Origin: Chrysomallon squamiferum
Lineage: Eukaryota > Mollusca > Gastropoda > Neomphalida > Peltospiridae
Length of the DNA: 64,000 nt
Direction of reading: 5' to 3'
NCBI GenBank assembly: GCA_012295275.1
Contig: CM022675.1
Span: forward strand, 3,687,746-3,751,745
Numbering within the stretch: the first letter of the stretch is position 1; each line of letters opens with the position of its first letter. This document shows positions 34,843 through 60,250 of this stretch, piece by piece. The translations under genes and the position numbers were made by a program. Under the pieces are notes generated by a model. The model ran no database searches, was not told the origin of the DNA, and saw only the letters and a program-made list of their open reading frames with translations.

Positions 34843-35562
34843 CTGAAAAATCAGTCACGTTAAAAAAGACTTTACATTAAATTTACACAATTTTAATTAC
34901 TTGATTTTACATGTGACAGATTTGAAAGTTTATACAGCTTTCAAACATACAGAAATTAAAATATTTTATATCTGCATTCACATGTGCAGAATACACATTT
35001 TATATTTAATTGCATATGTGTACATCATTTAAAGTATTATTTCTGCATCCACATCTATAGAACTTGAAATAATGCATACTTACATTTATTTACATGTAGA
35101 AAATTAGACATATTTTATATTGCATTCACATACACAGAATTATTCATATTGCATAAATACTGATGAAAACATTTTGTAATATTTACAAACTTAACAAAAA
35201 AAAGTTCATACTGCACATACAAATTGTAACATTTTATACATTTTTTCTTAGGATTTAAATATTTGATTTTTATTGAATAACTGAATTACATTAATTATAT
35301 TTTTAACTGACACTTACCTGGTGTGTCATTTGTAAATTTAAAAACTATCATCTAGTAATTTATTTATGCTGGTATGAACACATGATTTAAAGATTTGTTC
35401 TTTAAAAAAAAAAAAATAATAATAATAATTTCCATCTCATTTTTCAAATTTAATTTTGCCCAAACATAGCACAGCAGATGTGCAGATTTGAACTGACAAA
35501 CCTTGACTTCCAAGACGTTTTATTTCTTCAATCAGTAGATTCACTTCATGTTCAACATTCAT
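34658..35562 (-). CDS. ABRACL: ABRACL (Costars family actin-associated protein), complete spliced CDS
   Basis: Two coding exons, 35562-35502 and 34842-34658, join in phase to 82 codons, giving 81 residues, the same length as the human protein. The N-terminus MNVEHEVNLLIEEIKRLGSQ and the blocks FGVLFNDDRCANIFEALVGT and LLQGVHDNVNIILL are near identical to vertebrate ABRACL. The protein is a single Costars winged-helix domain. In vertebrates and Dictyostelium the family is linked to actin dynamics and cell migration. A noncoding 5' exon is spliced on, because the ATG exon begins with acceptor TTTATTTTCAG. Neighbour EIF4B is convergent and functionally unrelated. Confidence 0.96.
35502..35562 (-). 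CDS. ABRACL: ABRACL coding exon 1
   Basis: ATG at 35562-35560; encodes MNVEHEVNLLIEEIKRLGSQ plus one base; donor GTCAAG/GTTTGT (weak). The exon itself begins at 35569 after a good acceptor, so seven bases are 5' UTR. Confidence 0.95.
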
Positions 35563-36228
35563 TGTAAAACTGAAAATAAAATGAAAATTTTAATAAACAT
35601 ATAAAAGCTGTAGTAACCTAATGAAAATATGAAAACTGAACAAAATTTTTTATTATTCACAAAAAATGTTTGACCTCAGAAAAAAGAAAAAAAAAAGAAA
35701 AGAAAAAAGAAAAAAAAAAGAACCAAAAAATGAAACTGACTACAGTTCATAATAAAAAGAATTTTAACACACAACATGTTGGTCAAATAAAGATGGTTAA
35801 TATACACATACTGACTTAAGATTTTCATCTCTTTTAAAGACATCTTTAGTTTAGGACGAATAATGAATTATTATCCCAAACATTACATTGTTATTTTATT
35901 TTATTTTATTTTATTATTTTTAGTATACATATATAAATAAAACAAATAATTTGCAGGCACACCAAAGAAAAATAAATCCTCCATTACAGAGCTTAATTAA
36001 CTGTTAAAATGTGTTATACATTATACCCATTTAATATGGTACTACCAAAAATATTTATGAAAAACTTAACTAAATTTATCAAAATAAAAAAAAAAAAAAA
36101 AAAAAAAAGATAATAAAAAAACAATAACATTTCATTTCGTTTTCTCTCTGAACATTAATATCAAACGAATAAACTAACAAAATGAATAGTAATATACAAT
36201 AATTATATATAACGTAACTAAAACGTAC

Positions 36229-36360
36229 CTATAATAAAAATATAAATATTGCGAAAATGATGTTAAATAAATTAAGACTAGAAGAAACTATGGGAAAAAG
36301 AACTTAAGTTTTCTTTAAGTAACACGCCCACATTTCCCAAACGGAAGTAAATTGTATCAA
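36229..36360 (-). promoter_or_regulatory. ABRACL: Candidate ABRACL 5' UTR exon and promoter
   Basis: A donor TTATAG/GTACGT on the minus strand at 36230-36227, with an ETS-like ACTTCCGTTT on minus near 36350, lies in the right place for the missing noncoding exon. The TSS is not fixed. Confidence 0.35.
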
Positions 36361-36737
36361 TAAACACGTGATACATAACGAGGTTATAGTGCCGAACGTG
36401 ATTCCGCGAGATCAAGTGAAGCGCTTGGTTTGATCAGTCTACAGAATCCGATCCAAGAAAATACCATTTGGATTTCCAAGTAGTAGTGTTTCTAACGACA
36501 GAAGCATGTTGCAACCTCGAAAGGTGTCATTTACTAAATAATTTAAGTTATCCTGGGGCACAACTCTAAGAAGCAAGGACTCGGTTTAGCTAAGTAATTG
36601 TTTCCCCTCATCAAAAGCGCTTATTACTTGTAACAGAACATCGGTGTATACGTGTATTTGACATTCCGCGATTTGTACAAATGGATATTCTTCGAAACCC
36701 AGCGAACTAGGTGTCATAAAGACACAACGTTAATTGT

Positions 36738-36790
<53 letters not shown>

Positions 36791-36958
36791 GACGACACCA
36801 AACATCCGAAACAACAACAACAACAACAATAATAATAACAAATAATTAAATAAGAAAATAAGCCATGGAATGAGATAATGAGTATAATTTACGTATTTCG
36901 GGGAATGTCTTATCTGTATTTTTAATTTTTTAATTCATTAATGTAGTTTACTCACTCA

Positions 36959-37005
<47 letters not shown>

Positions 37006-37187
37006 AAATATCCATTTTGTTATCGTTGATATAACGTAATAGTACATGGTCTCTAACATAATTCAGAAGGATGCAGAAGCTACGCTGTATTTAGACCATT
37101 TCGTTGTATAAATCACGAAAAGACCACTTTATAATAGTATCTGCTCTGATTTACACAAAATTATTTAAATTTTGTTGTGTAAAATTA

Positions 37188-37220
<33 letters not shown>

Positions 37221-38383
37221 ATACTATATATATATATTTATATACATTATTTTTATTCCATATTAAATATAAACATATGGTAATATTAGAGTACATAACT
37301 GGACTTTTGTATGCGTATGTGCTACAATTTTGTGTTTATGTGAATACATATGCATAATGTATGTGTGTGTATGTATTCATATACATTCACATACACATAC
37401 ATAAACAGACATACACACACACATTTACACATACACATATTAACATAAATACGTACATATATACAGACGAAACAACATTCTCTGTCACACACAACACATA
37501 CATATACACATATATACACACACACCACATACATATACACATACACACACACACCACATACATATACACACACACACACACACACCATAACATTCTCGCG
37601 CACCGACATATACGTAACACTGACACAAACACGCACGCACGCATGCGCACAGATACACACACGTCCAGTGCTTACAATACTCTGACGTTATGAAATCTGT
37701 ATTTTACGTAGTTTGTCTTTGGTGACAGTCTTTCTATCTGCGCTATTACGTATTTCTGCGCGTGGAACACCGGAAGAGAAGAAGCCATGTGGAGCTTGTA
37801 GTGTTTGTCTCACGCGCTTATTTCGTCTGTTTTGGAGACTAAAGAGGCCGCTGCTATCGGCTTGAACAAACATTTAGATATTAGACAGCTCTTTGAACTA
37901 CGTCAGATCGTTCTCATGTACGGCCTCAGAAATCCTCGCTTCAGATAAAAGAAGAAGAAAAAGAAAGAAAAAAATTCCGTAAAGAAGAAGAAGAAATAAT
38001 AATAATAATAATAAAAAAAGAAAAGATTGAGAAAAATATGTTGTTAGGAATAAAGAAGTTTTTTGTTTTATTTAATGTTAAGTGTTCGTGCGTGTGTTAT
38101 TGTGTGCGTGCGTGCTTGTATGTATGTATTTAAATGTATACACATATGTATGTGTATGCATGTGTGTGTGCTTGAATGTATATATATACATGTACGCGAG
38201 AGAGAGAGAGAGAGAGAATTTCTACGAATTATTTTATAAATTTACATTTATTACTTTCGTCCAAATTTTTTGTTTAATGAGATGTGTTAAACACAGTAAT
38301 GAACGTATAAATTATAGTGAAGTATTATTTACTTTATTTAATTTTCATTCTAATTATGTTATTTAACCAATTTAAATAAATAA

Positions 38384-38428
<45 letters not shown>

Positions 38429-39120
38429 GACAAAATTATTGGAAAATCTCATTCTAATTTAAAAGCTTCTTTTACATTAAAAAAATATATATATAGAAAA
38501 AAATATTAAAATCTTTGTCGTTTAAATGAGGCTAAATTATTGCTATATCATTTCTAATTTAAAAAGAAAGAAAGAAAGAAAAAAAATCTGATTAACAAAG
38601 TGAATCGATTGAAATGTCGGTTGTTTGTGATGAGGGCATTTTTATCACAGATCATGTCCCGTTGTGATTTATAATAAATCACTTTTGTAATATACATCAT
38701 TTGTTCTAATCAGTAATAGCATGTGTGTATGTGTGTGTGTGTGTGTGTTTATGGATAGAATGTGTATATATGTTTCATATATGTATGTATATATGTATTT
38801 GTTTTAGTCAGTTATATTGACGTGTGTTTTAACATTCATGTACACGCATGCTTAAACATACACATACGTACATACACGTAATACATATCACGTGTATTAT
38901 AACCAGTCAGTGTTTTGTATATGTGTGTATTCATGAATATTCATTTATTAACACATATACACACACACATCCATACAGACATAGATACAGATCATGAGTG
39001 TGTGTGTGTGTTTGTGGATAGACAAATATTTATAATATTATAGATTCAGGGATTTAATAGATTATAGTGTGAATGCATGAGAAAGTATACATGTATATTT
39101 TGTATGAGTGTATTGTATGT

Positions 39121-39166
<46 letters not shown>

Positions 39167-39372
39167 TTATGTGTTTGTGTAAGATTGTGTATATGTGTGT
39201 TTTAACAGACAAAACATACGATTTTCATTAATTTTTCATCGTGCATCTCTGTGTGTGTCTGTGAGTGGGCACATTTGTTTAAGTATGTGTTTAATTGCGT
39301 GTGCAGTTATTAATTTTGGTCGGATCACGTGATCATGTCTCGGTTCACAAAATCGATTAGTTTTAATAGAAA
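36361..39372. other. Intergenic, microsatellite-rich
   Basis: No convincing exon. It holds (TAA)n 36738-36788, (CA)n 36961-37002, (GT)n 37190-37219, mixed CA/TA 37360-37665, (TA)n 38389-38425 and (GT)n 39121-39163. A less AT-rich block at 37720-37930 contains CTTCCGGTG on the minus strand and could be a promoter. GATCACGTGATC near 39322 is a perfect palindrome. Confidence 0.6.
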
Positions 39373-51066
<11,694 letters not shown>

Positions 51067-51220
51067 GTTCCTCTGAAAGTAGACAGATGTACAGTTAGGT
51101 AACTGGGTGGTTGAATCGAAGAAAGAAAGAAAGAATGAATGAATGAAGAAAATGAATAAACAACATAACCTGTACATAAATAAACTTACACACACATGCA
51201 CACAGACAGACAGACAGACA

Positions 51221-51262
<42 letters not shown>

Positions 51263-53196
51263 GATAGATATATAGATAGATAAAGAGAGAGATAGAGATG
51301 AATGGATGGATGAATGGGCGGACGGAGAGACAAAACGACAGACAGACAGACAGATACATGAAAAGGTATACTTTTATGTAAACTGAAATATGTATAAATT
51401 CTAATGAAACAGTTATATTTAAATTATTTTTTATGGTTTCGTTCTAGCTAGAAATTAGTCATGAAAAAAATGGTTTTAGAAATATTTACAGAACTCAGTA
51501 CTCTCAAAATGTGACGTAATACATGTTTTTCCCATTTAGTACAGTATAACGCGAAACATTAACATAATGATAATAAAGAAAGGAATTAAAATGGTTAGAA
51601 AACGATTGAAAACTTTAAAGTGTTATTAATACGAAGAATCAGGCTAAATGCATTCTGCTACTTCTAAGTTATTTTTATTTGTTTTTAGATGTCCAATCTT
51701 ATTTAATAACCACATATAATACTAAAAGAGTGCAGCCATTTTTTATTTATTCATTTTTTTTTAATTATTATTATATTTTTATTATTAAAGTTATGACATC
51801 ATCACACAAGAGCGGATCGACTTGAACTAAAGTTTTTTGTATTTTTTTTCTGTTGTTGGAAACATGCACTATTCCGCCATTACACAATGACGTCACAGCT
51901 GCACTTGGCGGTCTTCAAATGTTTTGTAACAGTTTCATTTTATTGCTAAACTTTGTTATTAGCAAAGACAGGACGCCTAAAACAATAAAATGACTACTTG
52001 AAAGGATATCAGATCGTCTGTTCATACTGACACAGATTAGTAGTACGTTTTATGTTTATTTTCAGTTTTGTTGAAAACGTTTGTTAATTGAAAAACTGTT
52101 GAGTTCACTCTTGGCTCTGTCACTTGACAGTCTCGCTTTCAGTTTCCACACGCAGTTGACAACTTGAGAATTGAGCGCCTACAATAACCAGGACGATTCA
52201 TCGTTTTTCAAACAAACAGAGAAAAAATGACACTTGATATTTCGAATCTGAACAACTCAGCTTGAACAATTAGATGTGAGCGTGTGCGTGTATGTGTGTG
52301 TACGTGTATGTGTGTGTATGGGCGTCTAGGTGGTGTGTTTATGTGTGTGTATTTGTGTGAGTATATAATGTGTGTATACATGTGTATGTGTGCTCAGTTA
52401 AGATAGGCAGAAAGAATAAGGCTGATAAACAGAAATATATAAACAGTGAGAAACGGATACAAACAAACATACAGATAGACAGATGGATAGGCAGAGATAG
52501 ATAAACACATAGATAGATAAATAGATAGACAGATAGATAGATAGACTGACTGATAGATTGACAGATAGCCAGACAGATAAACATATGGATGGTTGGACAG
52601 AAACATGCATACGTACATAAGTAAAAACACACAGATATAAACACACACACACACACACGCATATACGCAAAGTACACAACACTTTATTTTTGTCTTCCTT
52701 TTATGTCCACCTACGTTTTTATTTGTTTTGTTTTTTAAATGTTAAGAGAATCTAACAAAATGCAGTTTTGATTGCTGTTGAGAATTACATATTTATCAGA
52801 TCTGTCCTTTTGGGGTTCTTCTTCTTTGAAGTGGTCTGAGCTGGAGTTCAGAGTTATCGAACTTGAAGTTGTCTGAAAGAAGACTTTAAAAATCTACTTG
52901 TAGAATCCTTTACAGACTGGACAAAACGCTCAAAAGAAAAATCTTGTACGAAAGTAACAAAAAGAAAATGTAATATTCCGCTGTTACAGTTACATACTGA
53001 TGTTTATATAAAATCAATATCAAATATTGATGTTTATAAATTTAATATTAAATATTGATGTTTATAAATTTAATATTAAATATTGATGTTTATAAATTTA
53101 ATATTACACACTGATTTTATGAATGTAATGTTAAATACTGTTGCTTTTAAATTTGATGTTTAAAATATAGATGTTTAAAATCTGTGTTAAATATTG

Positions 53197-53233
<37 letters not shown>

Positions 53234-53719
53234 AATGTTTATAAATTTAATATCTACAGGATATACTGAACAATATTTTTTTTATAAGAAATTCAAAAAT
53301 TTAAACAATAACAATAGGAAATCAGATTAAGAATTTAGACAGATAATTATATAGTATGTTATTTGTTACGCTATTTATTCACACAAATACACTTCATATC
53401 AAAGTAGATAAATCATCCTGAATTTATTTATTCTAAAAACACGTAAATGTCCGTTACAAAAACAGACGAGCCAGTCCGATACAATATTCTGATTCGGTTC
53501 TCAGCAATTAAATAAAAAAAAAGGCTCTGCGCATGACTGGAAGAATTGTACGACTTGGAAATCCACTCAGCGGACTCTCATCGTAAACCCGTTGGCCGTG
53601 TTGTGGAATTAAAACCTACGTTTAAGTTTTAACATTTATTTCTAGCCTGACCTATTTTCTCTGACTTTCACAAGCGGAACAAGCGGTGGAATTCAGAAGA
53701 ATTTATTTAAAATAAAATA

Positions 53720-53759
<40 letters not shown>

Positions 53760-53907
53760 GAACGCCAGTTCTTAAAGGGACATCAACGTAATATTTGACG
53801 ATTTGTAATTTTATTTTAAATTTATATATTCTTGGAAAGATTGTTTATATATTCGTTTGTGTCTGTGTGTTTACTTGCAGACTCGCAGAATTTAATGGTC
53901 TTTACAG

Positions 53908-54030
53908 TAAATAATAACAACAACAAGAACAACAACAACAACAATAACAACAACAACAACAACAACAACACCGCCAACACCAGCAGCAGCAGCAGCAACA
54001 ACAACAACAACAACAATAATAATAATGAAA
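53908..54030. repeat. (CAA)n/(CAG)n trinucleotide repeat
   Basis: AACAACAACA with a short CAGCAGCAGCAG core. Confidence 0.95.
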
Positions 54031-54779
54031 ACACCACAACAATTATACTACAAACTGAATTGTACCCGAAACATCTTTAACGCCCACTGTTATATTTCCC
54101 GTTCTAGACAGCACCACACAGATTGTTTATCTAACGTCTTGTCTGTGCGAATCTGTATGTAAAATATGTTGATAATCAATTTGACTGTTTGAAGGCGGAC
54201 AGCGCGTTTCCTCTCTAATTATTTGTATTAACAGTGTGAATGACGTCACATGGATCAAACACAAGTTATTACACACAAGCAATCAAACTGACGGTTTAAA
54301 TGTTTTGCTTTCTGTGTTTTTCAAACTGTAAATGACAAGTTTGTGACGAGGGCAGGTTTAAGCTGTCACTGGGGACAGACAGCTGATTTCTCAGTCGTGT
54401 CTAAATAAAACAACAGCACGATTACAATAACACGCTTTAATTCGACCGCAGAAACGAAGCAGAATTTACGATAAACTCGACAGAATAACACCAACATTAA
54501 CTCGTTTTGAGGCGGAACCTTCCCGCTCTTTTTCTCGTCAAACTGCCCACTGGTCATTCCGTATGCAGATTTGCCCGGTTTAGAATGAAATCATGTCGAT
54601 AAAGGGTGTTATTTGTTCCTCATGTTAATACTTCTACGTCAAAATCTTTTTTTTTTTTTTTTTTTGCAGGTTTCAAAGTTCAAAATTAACTAGAGAAAAT
54701 TGACGTCTGCTTGAAGGATAACGATGATAATGTTGATAAAGACGATAATAATCGCAAAAAATAATAGTGTTAACGATGA

Positions 54780-55115
54780 AAGTACCTATTCTACTACCAC
54801 CATCAATACTGCCATTGCTATTACTACAACTAATTCAGCTACTACTACTACTACTATTACTACAACACAATAACAACTATTACTACTACTACTACTGCTG
54901 CTAATAATGATAATCATGTCATCATGGTAATGAAGTGAAAAAAAAAAGATCTAATGATAATGATGTTGATAAAAATACTGCTACCAGCAATACCAACGCT
55001 ATCATCATTGCTATTACTACTAATACTACTGCTAGTATTACTATTACCACTATAACTGCTGCTGCTGCTGCTGCTACTACTACTACTACTACTACTACTA
55101 CGATTAAAACTACTA
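54780..55115. repeat. Cryptic (CTA)n-rich repeat
   Basis: ACTACTACTACTATTACTAC-type units with a GCTGCTGCTGCTGCT core. Confidence 0.95.
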
Positions 55116-55414
55116 CAGACAGAGAATAACGGTTAATATTAAAATATGTTAGGGTGTCTTCAAACATTAATTAATTTATTCATTCATTTATTCATTTAAT
55201 CCATTTATTCATTTAATTCATTCATCCATTCATGCACTCATTCATTTCATTTCCTTCCTTCATTCATTCATTCAGTCATCCATTCATTTCATTATGTACT
55301 AACGTAACAAGGTTTATAAGTAACAGTCTTAAGATGCTGTCACACAAAACAACTTTTAGCGCACATCTTCTACTGAAATCTTAAACGCGAGTTGTTTTCA
55401 TGCTTTACCAAATA

Positions 55415-55560
55415 TGGCGGAAACTGCAGACGACGGAAACGGCGAAACAAGAGGGCGTTGCCGGGCTATCCGTCTTTGCGCTGTTGAGTGGGGCAGGGAA
55501 AAACAGTTCAAAGCAACATTTGTAAAACATCGATTAAAATCACGTCTATTGTAAACCACA
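55415..55560 (+). other. Candidate first exon starting ATGGCGGAAAC
   Basis: CAAATATGGCGGAAACTG is a YY1-type start-codon context, as in EIF4B exon 1. The frame reads MAETADDGNGETRGRCRAI and is open for 47 codons to TAA. No good donor is visible and I recognise no family; it could also be a promoter or a pseudogene fragment. Confidence 0.2.
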
Positions 55561-55849
55561 CGAACGTGTTCTACTGTTACAACATAGATACGTAGCAGTG
55601 AACGTTCACGTGATGGTATCACAAGCGTTACAAAACGTGATTTTTCTGAAATTCTTCGGTAGAAGCAATAAAGAAAGAAAATAATGAACTAACTAACTAG
55701 CTAACTAACAAACTAACTAAATGAATGAATAGATGAATAAACAAATATAATAAAATAACTAGAAACAATAGTAATAATAATAAAATAATCTTACACTAAT
55801 AAATCAATAAATAAATAAATAAATAATACTGCTGATATTAGTGTACACA

Positions 55850-56030
55850 CAATACACGTGATTCTAAACAACAACAACAACAACCAAAAAGTAAATAAAT
55901 AAATAAAAATACACGTAATTTTACTCAGTACACTAAAATATTACTGAGCATGTTACACTAATGAACGGGCAGTACACGTGATATTAGTGAATGCACGGTA
56001 TGAATCTGCATGCAACGCACGTGATTACCT
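55850..56030. repeat. Short diverged tandem repeat with ACACGTGAT
   Basis: ACACGTGATT, ACACGTAATT, ACACGTGATA and GCACGTGATT recur about every 50-60 bp with GTACACTAA-type flanks. Confidence 0.55.
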
Positions 56031-56324
56031 GTGAAATGTGTCACAGTTAGGCCAACAACACAAATATTTTGTTTTAAGTGTCATCACGTCTCACAAATTG
56101 GATTGACATTTACAGACTCGCCACATATGTCTCTGAACCGTGAGGAATTACATTACTAAAACTTTTATGTACTACACACCTACGAAAATGAATAAATAAA
56201 TACATAAATAACTAAATAACTAAATAAACAAATAATTAAAATAAAATAAAATAAAATAAAATAAATAAGCAAACAAATATAAATAATCCAAAAATAACAA
56301 TAACAATAACAATAAATAAACAAC

Positions 56325-56383
<59 letters not shown>

Positions 56384-57158
56384 TTACAATTACAATAACA
56401 ACAGCAACAACAGCAACAACAACACTAATAATATTAAATTAACAATTAAAAATTTCTAAAACCTAAATTAAAAACATCAGTCTTCACTTATCTATTATCT
56501 TTTCACTTATCTATTATCTATTTGTCTTAAATGTCGTCTTATGAAAGGAAAAAACAAGAAGGTTAAAATAATAATAAATAAAAATAGATGAAAACGAAAT
56601 AATGTGAAAATGAAGCAGACAGATGGAAGAATCTACACCGATTTAACCGAGTTTTTATTTAACTTTTTGTTTAAAGATGTCGCCTGGCAGTTTCAAGTTG
56701 AGTATGACGTCATGTAAAAGAGTTCAAACTTCCAGAGTCACGTACGTTAGCGGTGATGAAAGGTTTTTAACAAGGCTTTGACACATGAGACGTGCAGATT
56801 TTTAAAATTATGAATTATGAAAACAAAAGTAAAAATAAAAAAGAATAAAAATAATAATAATAAAAAAATACCACTAAAACATAAAAGAAAAAAAAAAGAA
56901 AAAAAAAATGTATGGACGCGATTTGATGTTTCAGCTGCTGCTTATTAAAAAAAATAAAATAGAAGGACTTAAATATAGATTTTTATTTTTATTTTAAAAC
57001 GAATTAAGAATAAATTCAGTTATTCTTTACACAGACTAGTGGAAGGAAAATTAAAATTGTATTCTGTTTTGCAGAGAGAAAAGGAAACATACATACAAAC
57101 AGACTTACATATATATACATAAAAACATACATACACACAGACGAATATACATATATAC

Positions 57159-57189
<31 letters not shown>

Positions 57190-58219
57190 AACACACATAC
57201 ATACATACATATACGCACGTATACACACATACACCCCCCCACAGACACAGACACACACACACACACACATACATAAATAATATACCAAACACAGACACAC
57301 ATTTTTCTTTATTTTTAACTTATTTATTTTTAAGCACGCCTGATAATCGAATGTTTTAAGTAAGGAACAATTGTCGTAATCCAAGGTGTTAAATCAGACG
57401 AAGAAATTAATTAGCATTTTAATAATTAATTAACCGTACCTCATTAGTACAGGTCAGACGTAACAAAGAGAGAGATTCTGGAACAAGAAAACATTCTCGT
57501 GTTGGTACTTTTGAAAATAACAGATTTTTTTGTTTTTTTAATTTCGATTCATTACATCTTAGTATGAAACAGATACTCGAAGTGAGATGAATATCGTCAT
57601 CATCGTCATTGTTATCATCATCATCATCATCATCATTATATTGTTGTTGTTCTTGTTAATATTATTATAGTTGTTGTAATTATTATCGTTGTTGTTGTTG
57701 CTGTGGTTACGTTTGTTCTTGTCATTGATATCATTACTGTTATAATGATTTATTTTTTTTTCATTTTATTGTTGTGGTCGTCGTAATTAAGTATAAATTT
57801 ATTACCTTTCTTCTTTTTCGCTATGCTTTACGTAATTATTATAATTAAATCTATAACTGTGATTATTAAAAACAACATCCTTCGTGTTCGACGTAAATAA
57901 CTTCAGCAAAAGTGGGAGTGAGCATGAAAGATGAAAATACATTTATTGTACTTTGCGTAATTCATAGTGGTGGGTAAGTTTGCTGGTGCATGTTTTTTTT
58001 TGTTTTTTGTTTTTGTTTTTTTGTTGTTTTTTTACAAGATACGTTTGTTTACACACATCATACTGAGGCCATAAGATTAAATTTTTTGTTTTACAGCCAA
58101 TACCTACATTTAGTAACTAGGTACCGAGATATTTCATTATTGTTGTGCTTGTTGTTGTCATTTATGTCCATGAAATTTTTTCAACCGAACGGACATTGTT
58201 TCTGATTGGTTCAAAATAA

Positions 58220-58269
<50 letters not shown>

Positions 58270-58729
58270 AACAAATGAATGACGAGTAACTAAGAAAATG
58301 TATCAGCAGTTTTGAAATTTGTGCGGACGCAAAACACAAACTTCCATTCTAATGGCTTTACGTTAAATGACGGGGAAATAATTCATTCGTTTTCATTTCA
58401 TTGGTTACTTAAGAGATATCTGGTATAAACGAATGTTTCCGAACGATTACGAACAGTTCCGAAATAGCCTACGATTCGAATCGTCAGAACAGAAATTAAT
58501 TTTTCCTAAAACGAAGCCAATAAATGGAAATAATCAAATCTTTTCAGCCGATGAAACTATTGTACATTTGCAGACAAGAGTAATAATATTACTTTATTCT
58601 TATTTTTACTTTTCCACACAATAACAGTTTTACATCAATTAATTTTACATCGTTTTATACTTGACAAAACTTTAAGATGATAAGTAAATGACGAGACATC
58701 AAGGGACGAATTCAAAATCTCTGTTACTA

Positions 58730-59285
58730 CCAATATTATTATTAGTACTTGTACTGATAGAATTACTGCTAATTACTACTAATACTATAACTGCTACTAA
58801 CACTACTACTGTACTACTACAACCACCACTAGTACTGTTACTATTTCTACTAGAACTTGTACTAATCCTATCAGCAGTGCTAATACCTCATTTCTATTAC
58901 TACTACTACTACTGCTACTACTACTACTACTACTACTACTAGTACTACTTCTTTTACTACTGTCATTACTGTTACTGTTACTTGTTAATTAATACTAGTA
59001 TGTTATTTCTGTAACATTACAACGGTTACGATGTTTACTACTGTAACTGATCTACTACTGTTAATCAACTGCTGCTATTACTATTACTGTGACTATTGCT
59101 GATACTGCTATCACTACTACTACTATTACTGCCACGAGTACTGCTGTTACTACTGATACTATTACCACATTTGATACTGCTACTGTAACTATTCCTGCTA
59201 GTATTACTATACTACTACTGCTACAACTACTACTGCCACTGTCGTTGTTGCTGCTGTTACTGTTATTGATACTGCTACTACTTCA
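58730..59285. repeat. Long cryptic (CTA)n/(CTG)n repeat
   Basis: More than 500 bp of TACTACTGCTACTATTACTG-type sequence. Confidence 0.95.
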
Positions 59286-59349
59286 TATATATATATATGA
59301 AAATAAATGATCACTGTATATATTAAACTTTTAAACATTCTTGTCAGAA

Positions 59350-59434
<85 letters not shown>
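59350..59434. repeat. (GA)n microsatellite
   Basis: About 40 GA units. Confidence 0.95.
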
Positions 59435-59440
<6 letters not shown>

Positions 59441-60175
59441 AACAAATTTGTGCTTACGCAATGCATTTAATAATAACGAGTTGTGGTTTTATGCGGTAAA
59501 ATCGAATTTAATATTGAAATAGTCTGTTTTGGTACACGTGACTTAAATGCGTATCTATTTATTTTGACACATAAAACAATTACACTAATCACACTCAAGA
59601 CATCGCGAACCAAAGAATTCGATAATAAATTATGAAATAATCCACTGGAAAACGGCAGGTAATATTCTGTTTCATGTAAAAAAAAAAATAAGAAGAAAAA
59701 AATAATAAGAAAAACATTAAAGAAAAAAAAATAGTAATAATAATAATAAGAAAAAGAAGAAGAAAAGAAAAGAAATAATTAATTTGACAGATAATTAAAA
59801 ATAATCAAAAACGTCAATATTCATGCTGAGAAAATGTGACGTAAAAAAAGTAAAATAAAATTTTGATACATATCTAATTACATTTGCATTTAGTAAACTA
59901 AAAGAAAAAAAAAATAACGCGACGCGAAAAAGATACCATTAAAAACAAGACAGTTAATTCGCAGCTGCAATCAGAAAAAAAAATAAAATAAAATTAATAA
60001 AAAAAACATTATCTAGAGAAGAAGTATGAAACTAAAATGTTCAGAGGGGGTGGAAACAGAATAACGAAATAAAATATCTGATTGTTCTGAAAAAAAAAAA
60101 AAAAAAAGAAAAGAATATAGTTATGACGGCGTAACGGAATTAAGTGATACACGGAAACAGGATAACGGAACTTAC

Positions 60176-60250
60176 CTTCAGAGACGTACTATTTTCCTGA
60201 CCACACTTCGAACAATACAGCTAGTAACGAGTTGATTTTCGCACGACACG
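60176..60250 (-). promoter_or_regulatory. TATA promoter and noncoding first exon of the peptide gene
   Basis: Minus strand: TATAAAT at 60277-60271, then about 100 bases later a strong donor CTGAAG/GTAAGT at 60176. No ATG lies between the expected TSS (about 60246) and the donor, as expected for a 5' UTR exon spliced to the acceptor at 51072. Upstream is TCACGTGA near 60445. Confidence 0.55.

Larger units (their letters stand above)
51073..60175 (-). other. Probable large first intron of the peptide gene
   Basis: Holds mainly simple repeats: (CA)/(GACA) 51205-51290, (TAGA)n 52440-52570, 29 bp units 53020-53130, poly(A) 53192-53232 and 53718-53758, (CAA/CAG)n 53908-54030, (ACT)n 54780-55115, (AAT)n 56327-56390, (CATA)n 57140-57280, (TTA)n 58218-58266, (CTA)n 58730-59285, (GA)n 59350-59434. 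TGACGTCA occurs at 51888, 54241 and 56705. A repeat-poor block lies at 54180-54600. Confidence 0.5.

Noticed and set aside
37322-37693. Long open frames on both strands rich in Cys/Val or Thr/His
   Set aside because: They are translations of CA/TG and CATA microsatellites with no splice sites or domain.
58433-58624. Frame starting MFPNDYEQFRNSLRFESSEQ
   Set aside because: Protein-like at first sight, but no donor consensus at its end, no acceptor before it, and no recognised family.
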